From Anaerolineaceae bacterium (GTDB taxonomy: Bacteria; Planctomycetota; Phycisphaerae; FEN-1346; JAACEH01), in assembly GCA_011682595.1 (NCBI GenBank), contig JAACEH010000019.1, positions 1 to 13,374 on the forward strand: a stretch of 13,374 bases of DNA, in the 5' to 3' direction. Position numbers and translations under genes: made by a program. The notes beneath the pieces were generated by a model. It made no database searches. It had not been told where the DNA came from and saw only the letters and a list, made by a program, of their open reading frames with translations. Numbering within the stretch: position 1 is the first letter of the stretch; every line of letters starts with the position of its first letter. This document shows, piece after piece, positions 7,656 to 13,374 of this stretch.

Positions 7656-8063
7656 TCACTGTTCCTCCTCGCCGTCCGCCGTCTCACCGTCGGCGCCGGC
7701 CGCTTCGAGCCAGGCATCGTCTTCGGACACGGCTTCGCTGATCAGTCTGGAAATCTCGACACTCTTCTTGACCGTCTCGTCGAGCTGAAAACTCAGCCGC
7801 GGCACGACTTTCATGCTAAGGCCGCCGGCCACATCCCTCTGTAACCTAGGCAGGGCGTGGCGGACCGCCTTCAGGCACAAGGCGCCCTTTTTCTCGTCGC
7901 CCAGGACGCTGATTTTCACAATCGCATTCTTCATGTTCGGGGCCACGTCGACCTCGGTCACCGTGACAAACCCCATGCGCGGATCGGCCAGCTCGAACAT
8001 CAGCACGCGGCTGACGATCTCCTTGATCATTCGAGCGACACGTAGCGTGCGACGAGAAGCCAT
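7656..8063 (-). CDS. rbfA: 30S ribosome-binding factor A (RbfA)
   Basis: This 135-residue protein of the RbfA family binds the 30S subunit late in assembly and helps mature the 5' end region of 16S rRNA. Family features are the N-terminal helix RVARMIKEIVSRVL, then LADPRMGFVTVTEVDVAPNMKNAIVKISVLG (KH-like fold strands). The later LSMKVVPRLSFQLDETVKKSVEISRLI block matches the family pattern of a Pro followed by F-x-x-D. The last 20 residues are acidic (DGETADGEEEQ). ATG at 8061-8063 is preceded by AAGGG at close spacing and GGAGGA about 12 bases away. It follows the DUF503 gene by 34 bases and runs directly into the endonuclease III-like gene. The position after infB is the usual one. Confidence 0.96.
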   Translation of the reverse strand: MASRRTLRVARMIKEIVSRVLMFELADPRMGFVTVTEVDVAPNMKNAIVKISVLGDEKKGALCLKAVRHALPRLQRDVAGGLSMKVVPRLSFQLDETVKKSVEISRLISEAVSEDDAWLEAAGADGETADGEEEQ

Positions 8064-8080
8064 CGCCCTTATCCGTCCTC

Positions 8081-8095
8081 CCCGGCGGGGCCGGG
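8081..8095 (-). other. Small GC hairpin in front of rbfA
   Basis: CCCGGC and GCCGGG flank three bases in the 34-base gap between the DUF503 gene and rbfA. It touches the GGAGGA sequence at 8076-8081, which could be one of two ribosome binding sites for rbfA. There is no T tract, so it is not a terminator. Any effect on rbfA translation is speculative. Confidence 0.4.
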
Positions 8096-8097
8096 CT

Positions 8098-8379
8098 TTA
8101 GTAGGTCTCGATCGAATAATCCATCAGTTCCGCCGCCGGCGACCTGCGGACAAACTCCACAACCTTGGCCAGCACCTGCTCCACGTGGCGGCGTTCGTTG
8201 CTGACAATGGCCGCCCCAAGGTGCGCCTGCTGTCGATTGTCCAGTGCATCGACCTCGGCGATGGAAACCGGAAAACGGTGAGCGATGCGGTCCTTCAGGC
8301 CCTTGACGACTCGGCGCTTGTCCTTAAGCGAACGCGACTCGCGAAGGAACATCCGAAACTCGAGCACTCCGACAACCAT
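8098..8379 (-). CDS. DUF503 / YlxP-like protein
   Basis: A 93-residue small protein of the DUF503 family. Family features are VGVLEFRMFLRESRSLKDKRRVVKGLKDR (3-31), then FPVSIAEVDALD (36-47) and HLGAAIVSN (53-61). Family members are commonly coded between infB and rbfA, and that is exactly the position here, 18 bases after the infB stop and 34 before rbfA. The biochemical role is not settled; the location suggests a part in ribosome assembly or translation. ATG at 8377-8379 with GGTGAG nine bases upstream. The length is full for the family. Confidence 0.93.
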   Translation of the reverse strand: MVVGVLEFRMFLRESRSLKDKRRVVKGLKDRIAHRFPVSIAEVDALDNRQQAHLGAAIVSNERRHVEQVLAKVVEFVRRSPAAELMDYSIETY

Positions 8380-8397
8380 GGGCCGTCACTCACCGCG

Positions 8398-11226
8398 TCA
8401 CAGCGTGCGCTTGACCTCAACCACCTCGATGGCCTCGATGACGTCGTCGATCTTGATGTCGTCGAAACCGGTAATCTTCAGTCCGCACTCCATGCCCGTC
8501 GGCACCTCGCGGGCGTCATCCTTGAACCGTTTCAGTGAATCCAGAGTCCCCTCGTGAACAACGACACCCTGGCGACTCACACGAATCTTGCTCGTTCGCC
8601 GGATCACTCCGTCGGTCACGTAACAGCCGGCGATCGTTCCCAGTCGCGAAACCTTGAACGTCTGGCGAACCACCACGTGGCCGACAACATCGTGCCGTTG
8701 CTCCGGAGCCAGCATGCCTTCCAGGGCCATCTTCAGATCGTCGACCACCTGGTAAATCACGCTGTACAGCCGGATGTCGACGCCTTTGCGCTCCGCCAGG
8801 CTGCGGGCTCGGCTGTCGGCTATCACCTGGAAACCTATGATCAGGGCGTCGCTGGCATCGGCCAACAGGACGTCGCTTTCGTTGATGCCACCGACCGCCG
8901 CATGCAGGACCTTGACCTGCACTTCCGGGTGCTGGAACTCGCCGATCGACTGTTTGAGCACCTCGACCGATCCCTGTACGTCGGCCTTGATGATAACCCG
9001 CAGTTCGCTGATCTGCTGGGCTTCTATATGCTCGAACAGGTTCTCCAATGTCACGTGCCGGATCGGAGCCAACGCTTTTTGGCGCTCAATAATCTGACGC
9101 TGCTCGGCAAACTCCCGGGCCTTCTGAAGGCTCTCGAAAACGAAGAACTCGTCGCCCGCGTCGGGGATCACCGACAGCCCGCTGACGCTCACCGGCATGC
9201 TCGGGCCGGCCTCCGTAATGCTGCGGCCCTTATCGTCGGCCATGGCCCGCACGCGGCCCACTGCCAGGCCGCCCAGAATCACGTCGCCGACCTTCAAGGT
9301 ACCGTCCTGGACCAGCAGATTCATCACCGCCCCGAGACCCTCTCGCATCTCGGCCTCGATGACCGCCCCACGAGCCAGACGCGACGGATCAGCCGTAAGC
9401 TCGAGCAACTCCGCCTCAAGGCTCAGGGCTTCGAGCAGATCGTCAACGCCCTGCCCGGTTATGGCGGAGGTTTCGATCACAATGGTCTTGCCGCCCCACT
9501 GTTCCGGCGTCAGTTCGCGCTCGGCAAGCTGGCCCAGCACGCGCTGCACGTTGGCGTTGGGCACGTCGATCTTGTTCAAGGCCACAACAATCGGCACCCC
9601 GGCCGCCCGGGCGTGGTTGATCGCCTCGTCGGTCTGCGGCATGACGCCGTCATCGGCCGCAACGACCAGGACCACGATGTCGGTCACCTGGGCCCCGCGA
9701 GCCCGCATGGCTGTAAAGGCCTCATGGCCCGGCGTGTCCAGGAAAGTCACTCCCCGCTCACCGAGGTCAACATGGTAGGCGCCGATGTGCTGGGTGATGC
9801 CGCCGGCTTCGCCTTCGACCACTTTGGTCGAACGGATGCGATCCATCAGGCTCGTCTTGCCGTGATCGACGTGGCCGAGGAAAGTCACCACGGGAGCCCT
9901 GGGCAACTCGGTCCGCTCGGCCTGATGGCGGTCCATGGCCTGGACCTCGGCCTGAATCGCATCCTCGATGTCCAGCGCCGCCTTGATCTTCAACTCGACC
10001 CCGAACTCCACGGCCAGTTCCGCGGCCAGTTCGGTGTCCATGACCTCGTTGACGGTAATCAGCAGGCCGCGCCGCATCAGGTGCGTGATCACCGGACCGG
10101 CCTGAACACCAAGGGCGGCACAAAACGTCTTGACCGTAATCGGCTCCTGGATCTCGATGCTCTTGCCCCGGGCCAGTGCCTCGTCGCCCCGCTTGGTCCG
10201 TTCGGCCCGATGGCGGCGACGCCGTTCGCCGAACGGCCGGCGAACCTTCTCGCCGCGCTCCAGCCGCACATGGCCCGACCCGAGCACGTTTACGTCGCTG
10301 TCCAGGGTAACCTTGTCGGCCCGCCGCGGCTGGCTGCCCCGCCGCTGTGGCTTGGCCTGTTTGCGGTCCGGTTCGGCATCAGCTCCAGGCACCACGCCAC
10401 GGGCCTGTCGGCGACGACTGCCGGCAATGGCGCTGCGGCCGGCCTTGGGACGGTTCGTGTCGGCCACCAGGCCCTTCTGGCCCTGCGTCTCGGCCGCCTT
10501 CTCCTTGATTGTCCGCGAGGCCACCTCGCGAGCCTTGCGGCCCGCTTCGCCCAGAGCCGTCAACTTCTCCGGCGGCAGACCCATGGCCTGCGGGTGAACC
10601 CGGAGCGGAGGCTTCTTTTTCTCCTGTTCTTCCTTGCCCTTCTTGCGGCCTCGACCACGAGGCGGAATCTCCTTGGGAACAATGCCCTCGATGCGGCCGA
10701 TTGCCTTGGGCACCTTGATCACAAACTCATCGACGGAAACAGGTTCTTGGGCCTTCGGCTCTTCAGGCTTGGGGGACACTTCGGGCGAAGGAATCTCTTC
10801 GGCCGCGGGGGGAGCTTCGACACTACCGGCAGACTCTTGGACCGGGGGCGCCTCGGGAGCGGCTGCCTCCTCGGAAGATTCTTCGGCCTCGACCCTTTCC
10901 TCCTCGGTCGGAGCCAGGGTCCCACGGGTCGCCGGACGGCGACGGATGGCTCCTCGCTTCGGCGCGAAGGCCAGCTTGCCCGGCTTTGATCGCGAGGCCA
11001 GTTTCGGCGACGAGGGCGGCGGCGTCTCGGCCGGTGTTTCGGTCGTGGCCCCGGCCTGCTCGGCCTGGGTCTGGGCCTCGACGCGTCCGCGCAGCCGCTT
11101 CGCTTCGCTTTCGGTCAGCGTGCTGGCGTGGCTCTTGACGTCGATGCCTTCCTGGCGGCAGTACTCCAACAACACCTTGCTGGAGACTCCCACCTCTTTG
11201 GAAAGGGCGTAGACACGAACACTCAA
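8398..11226 (-). CDS. infB: Translation initiation factor IF-2
   Basis: This 942-residue GTPase brings initiator fMet-tRNA to the ribosome. Order of parts: an IF2N domain (1-50, VYALSKEVGVSSKVLLEYC); a long Pro/Glu/Ala then Lys/Arg-rich linker (about 50-350); a second IF2N-like domain (about 355-415, ITVKTFCAALGV). The GTPase domain then has G1 GHVDHGKT (451-458), G2 around GGITQH (475-480), G3 DTPGHE (497-502), G4 NKID (551-554) and G5 SAITG (587-591). Domains II, III (IKADVQGSVEVLKQSIGEF, 746-764) and IV (GTIAGCYVTDG, 863-873) follow, ending EVVEVKRTL. All nucleotide-binding residues are present, so it should be functional. The start is TTG at 11224-11226, supported by GGGAGG six bases upstream and by the family N-terminus MSVRVYALSKE. 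It lies 63 bases after nusA and 18 before the DUF503 gene. Confidence 0.98.
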   Translation of the reverse strand: MSVRVYALSKEVGVSSKVLLEYCRQEGIDVKSHASTLTESEAKRLRGRVEAQTQAEQAGATTETPAETPPPSSPKLASRSKPGKLAFAPKRGAIRRRPATRGTLAPTEEERVEAEESSEEAAAPEAPPVQESAGSVEAPPAAEEIPSPEVSPKPEEPKAQEPVSVDEFVIKVPKAIGRIEGIVPKEIPPRGRGRKKGKEEQEKKKPPLRVHPQAMGLPPEKLTALGEAGRKAREVASRTIKEKAAETQGQKGLVADTNRPKAGRSAIAGSRRRQARGVVPGADAEPDRKQAKPQRRGSQPRRADKVTLDSDVNVLGSGHVRLERGEKVRRPFGERRRRHRAERTKRGDEALARGKSIEIQEPITVKTFCAALGVQAGPVITHLMRRGLLITVNEVMDTELAAELAVEFGVELKIKAALDIEDAIQAEVQAMDRHQAERTELPRAPVVTFLGHVDHGKTSLMDRIRSTKVVEGEAGGITQHIGAYHVDLGERGVTFLDTPGHEAFTAMRARGAQVTDIVVLVVAADDGVMPQTDEAINHARAAGVPIVVALNKIDVPNANVQRVLGQLAERELTPEQWGGKTIVIETSAITGQGVDDLLEALSLEAELLELTADPSRLARGAVIEAEMREGLGAVMNLLVQDGTLKVGDVILGGLAVGRVRAMADDKGRSITEAGPSMPVSVSGLSVIPDAGDEFFVFESLQKAREFAEQRQIIERQKALAPIRHVTLENLFEHIEAQQISELRVIIKADVQGSVEVLKQSIGEFQHPEVQVKVLHAAVGGINESDVLLADASDALIIGFQVIADSRARSLAERKGVDIRLYSVIYQVVDDLKMALEGMLAPEQRHDVVGHVVVRQTFKVSRLGTIAGCYVTDGVIRRTSKIRVSRQGVVVHEGTLDSLKRFKDDAREVPTGMECGLKITGFDDIKIDDVIEAIEVVEVKRTL

Positions 11227-11232
11227 AAAACG

Positions 11233-11238
11233 CCTCCC
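11233..11238 (-). promoter_or_regulatory. Strong ribosome binding site for the TTG start of infB
   Basis: GGGAGG on the minus strand with six bases to TTG (11224-11226). There is no in-frame ATG that would keep the conserved IF2N start, so this site decides the start codon. Confidence 0.8.
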
Positions 11239-11289
11239 TCAAACCTCGGCATAATCATGCTTCGGCTCGCGACAATGCTTCCGGACAGA

Positions 11290-12804
11290 CTAAACTCCGG
11301 ACTCGGCCTCTTTATCATCTTCTTCCGGCGAAACTTCGGTTGCGCCCGATTCGGCCTCCTCGGCCGGCTGTTCGGCAACTTCTTCCTCTGCCGCCACGAC
11401 CGGCGATTCTTCAACTGCAGCTTCCGCGGCCGGCTCGTTCTCCTGAGCCTCGGCCACCTGCGGCTCAACTGCATCCTCTTCACCATCCTCAGTCGGCGTT
11501 GCGGCCACCGACTCCCCGGCCGCCTCATCCGGTGCGTCCTGACTGTTTTCGGCCTCCTCGGCCGCCGCTTCAGCGTCCGGCTCCTGGTCTGGTTCGCCCG
11601 GTTCGGCCACCTCGGTCTCCTCGGCCGCTTCAGCGGCTTCTTTGGCCTCGGCCTCGGCGGCTTCGATCTGCCGCATGTACTCGAACGCAAAACTGACAAT
11701 GTCCCGGGCCAACTCTTCGCTGACGTCCTCGAAGCGAGTCAGCACTTCCGGGTCGAGTCGGGCGATGTCGCTGAGGCTGACGAATCCCGCCCCGGAGATT
11801 CTCTCGGCCAGTTCCTCGGTCATGCCCGGCACCTCGGCCAGGATCTTCGCCGCGTTGGCCCGCTGCTGGTCGAACTCCTCGGCCATCATGATGTCGATGT
11901 CCCAGCCGGTCAGCCGGGCCGCCAGGCGGACGTTCTGGCCGCGCTTGCCGATGGCCAGGCTGAGCTGGTCCTCCGGCACAATGACCGTGGCCCGGTTGAT
12001 GTCGTGGTTCAGGAAAATGTCCTCAACCTCGGCCGGGCGCAGGGCGTTGGCGATGAAGACCTGCGACGACTCGTTGAAGCGGACGATGTCGATCTTTTCG
12101 CCGCCGAGTTCGTCGACGATGTTCTTGATCCGCGAGCCTCGAATGCCGACACAGGCCCCGACCGCGTCAACGCGCGTGTCGATGCTCGATACGCCGACCT
12201 TGGTTCTTTGTCCGGCCTCGCGGGCAATGGCCCGAATCTCGATGATCCGGTCGCTGACTTCCGGCACCTCCAACTCGAAGAGCCGGCGGATGAAATCGGC
12301 GTGTGTCCGCGAGAGGACGATCTTGACCTGGTTGCCGCTTTCGCGCACATCGAGAATGAGGGCCCGGATGCGGTCGGCCTCGTGGATGGCCTCGCCGGGA
12401 ATCTGCTCGCTTCGCGGCAGGAAGCCCTCGCTGCGGCTGAGGGTGACAATGATGTTGCCGCCCTCGATGCGGGAAACCTGGCCGGAGACGATCGAGCCCT
12501 GCCGCCCGGAGAACTCCTCGAAGATGCTGTCGCGTTCGGCCTCGCGGTTCTTCTGGATCATGACCTGCTTGGCGGCCTGGGCGGCGATGCGCCCCAGGCT
12601 GCGCGGCTCGATGGGCACGCCGTTGACCGAGACGCTCATTTGCCCGGTCATGCGGTCGATGCCGGTAACGATTTCGACCGCCTGGCCGTAGTGTTTCCGG
12701 GTCGCGCTGAGCAGCGCCCCCTCGATGCCCTCAAAAACGATGTCCCGGTCGATATTTTTCTCGCGGGCAATCGAGTCGATCAGGCGTAACATATCGCCGT
12801 TCAT
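11290..12804 (-). CDS. nusA: Transcription termination/antitermination factor NusA
   Basis: A 504-residue RNA polymerase-associated factor controlling pausing, termination and antitermination. The N-terminal RNAP-binding domain (1-95) starts MNGDMLRLIDSIAREKNIDR. Its middle is shortened to a VNGVPIEP linker before LGRIAAQAAKQVMIQKNREA (70-89). An S1 domain follows (about 100-165). KH1 carries VGACVGIRGSRIKNIV (215-230) and KH2 carries IVPEDQLSLAIGKRGQNVR (275-293). A helical module, ILAEVPGMTEELAERISGAGF (321-341), lies before a Glu/Ala/Pro tail. Residues 389-497 have no Lys, Arg or His. ATG at 12802-12804 follows AGGTGAGG at good spacing. It is the first gene of its unit, right after a terminator; rimP, which usually precedes nusA, is not in the window. 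Downstream infB starts 63 bases on. Confidence 0.98.
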   Translation of the reverse strand: MNGDMLRLIDSIAREKNIDRDIVFEGIEGALLSATRKHYGQAVEIVTGIDRMTGQMSVSVNGVPIEPRSLGRIAAQAAKQVMIQKNREAERDSIFEEFSGRQGSIVSGQVSRIEGGNIIVTLSRSEGFLPRSEQIPGEAIHEADRIRALILDVRESGNQVKIVLSRTHADFIRRLFELEVPEVSDRIIEIRAIAREAGQRTKVGVSSIDTRVDAVGACVGIRGSRIKNIVDELGGEKIDIVRFNESSQVFIANALRPAEVEDIFLNHDINRATVIVPEDQLSLAIGKRGQNVRLAARLTGWDIDIMMAEEFDQQRANAAKILAEVPGMTEELAERISGAGFVSLSDIARLDPEVLTRFEDVSEELARDIVSFAFEYMRQIEAAEAEAKEAAEAAEETEVAEPGEPDQEPDAEAAAEEAENSQDAPDEAAGESVAATPTEDGEEDAVEPQVAEAQENEPAAEAAVEESPVVAAEEEVAEQPAEEAESGATEVSPEEDDKEAESGV

Positions 12805-12842
12805 GGTATTTCCTCACCTCTTTTCCAGGCTATCATTTCTCA

Positions 12843-12871
12843 GTACTATCTCGCCGGCTTCTGCTGCACAA
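12843..12871 (-). promoter_or_regulatory. Possible weak promoter for the nusA operon
   Basis: TTGTGC (12866-12871) and TAGTAC (12843-12848) on the minus strand are 17 bases apart. Each matches about half of the sigma-70 consensus. A promoter is expected between the terminator and nusA, but this exact pair is only a guess. Confidence 0.25.
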
Positions 12872-12911
12872 AAAACAAAAAAAGTGGAGCACTGCCAGCA
12901 GAACCCCACTT
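12870..12911 (-). terminator. Intrinsic terminator after the ABC ATPase remnant
   Basis: On the minus strand AAGTGGGG (12904-12911) pairs with CTCCACTT (12882-12889) through eight pairs, one a G-U. A small inner CTG/CAG stem lies in the loop. A T-rich run follows at once (seven T, a G, then six T). This ends transcription from the ATPase side and isolates the nusA unit. Confidence 0.88.
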
Positions 12912-12938
12912 CGGACCACGCCCTGTAAGAGCGCTTCT

Positions 12939-12960
12939 GGCGCCGCCTGTCGGCAGCGCC
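12939..12960 (-). other. 22-base GC-rich hairpin downstream of the ABC ATPase remnant
   Basis: GGCGCTGCC and GGCGGCGCC flank GACA on the minus strand, giving nine pairs with one T-G wobble. It starts 7 bases after the stop codon at 12967-12969 and precedes the terminator at 12870-12911. No T run follows, so it may be an mRNA 3'-end stabiliser or a chance palindrome. Confidence 0.5.
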
Positions 12961-12966
12961 GAGGTT

Positions 12967-13374
12967 CTAACGCCTGCTAGCTACATGTCCTGACTCCAGA
13001 GACAGGTTCTGTTCGGTCTCATTGTCAAACACATGCACCTTCTCCATGTTCAGGTGCGCTTCAAATCGCTGGTTGACCTTCACCTCAACATGGCTGTCGA
13101 GTTTGGCGACCAGCTTCAGCGGCCGGCTGCTTTCGACCTCCAGTTCGAGATGAACAATCTGCTCGTCACCCAGCGGCTCGTCAAACAGGAACGCCGCCGG
13201 CCGGCGAACGACGGCCCGACCGACCGCCACGCGGTCGCCGATGGCGATCGTTCCCTCGGTAATCTCTTCCAGCCCGGCGATCATCCTCAAGGTGGTGGTC
13301 TTGCCACAGCCGGAAGGCCCGACCAGGACGATGAACTCGCGATCCCGGATTTCCAGATCGAAGTCCTTCACCGC
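12967..13374 (-). pseudogene. Sugar-type ABC transporter ATPase (MsmK/UgpC-like), two internal in-frame deletions, partial
   Basis: The frame enters from outside the window and stops at TAG (12967-12969); the GTG at 13369-13371 is an internal Val, not a start. It reads [17 protein letters not shown], Walker [10 protein letters not shown] and [15 protein letters not shown], exactly like ATPases of carbohydrate importers (MsmK, UgpC, MalK type). It then jumps to [20 protein letters not shown] (Walker B) and again to [12 protein letters not shown] and a TOBE-like end ([21 protein letters not shown]). Missing are the stretch with the Q-loop and LSGGQ signature (roughly 80-90 residues) and the stretch with D-loop, H-loop His and the start of the regulatory domain (roughly 120). 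An intact member is about 360-380 residues. Such a product cannot cycle ATP. Both joints fall where the two sides share similar codons. A true pseudogene or an assembly collapse are both possible. Confidence 0.82.

Noticed and set aside
8554..10989. An 811-codon plus-strand open frame opposite infB
   Set aside because: The minus strand encodes unmistakable IF-2. The plus-strand reading is His/Gly/Asp/Arg-rich antisense without motifs. The same applies to the long plus frames at 502-1764, 5722-6654, 6832-7788 and 11128-12789.
12967..13371. A complete 134-residue protein starting at the GTG at 13371
   Set aside because: That codon is the Val of the family motif AVKDF; the frame continues beyond the window edge, so it is not the start.

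Overview
The window looks like a GC-rich bacterial chromosome segment, most likely from a planctomycete (Phycisphaerae-like). The hints are a NusA with a very short N-terminal linker, lysine/alanine-rich and Glu/Ala-rich tails on housekeeping proteins, and a large exported TPR protein. This lineage call is from recall of family character; no marker search was possible. Except for one gene end at the extreme left, every gene I can support lies on the minus strand, so the window reads biologically from right to left.

Right end (13374-12805): the remains of a sugar-type ABC transporter ATPase that runs off the window. It keeps Walker A, Walker B and the C-terminal TOBE-like end, but the Q-loop, the LSGGQ signature and the D/H-loop region are missing through two in-frame gaps. 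A strong intrinsic terminator follows it and separates it from the next unit.

Centre (12804-7656): a translation and transcription operon, nusA - infB (TTG start) - DUF503/ylxP-like - rbfA, in the classic order but without rimP in front. It continues with almost no gaps into an endonuclease III-like Fe-S protein with a histone H1-like tail, then hisG (long form).

Left-centre (5758-1854): a 1039-residue exported TPR protein, then a YebC/TACO1 family protein. One base after yebC starts a radical SAM/SPASM protein whose reading frame is broken by an apparent one-base insertion in a short C tract.

Left end (1-381): the last 55 codons of a plus-strand M20-family amidohydrolase converge on the radical SAM gene. 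Between them lie two different paired-hairpin repeats.

The genes from nusA to rbfA, with yebC, share a protein-synthesis theme: antitermination, initiation, 30S maturation and probable relief of ribosome stalling. I see no CRISPR array, phage, insertion sequence, toxin-antitoxin or defence system. No convincing new multi-gene system is visible. The points worth a second look are the doubly deleted ATPase, the endonuclease III/H1-like fusion that lacks the usual catalytic lysine, the frameshifted radical SAM gene, and the nested palindromic repeats. No gene-free stretch exceeds about 215 bases.
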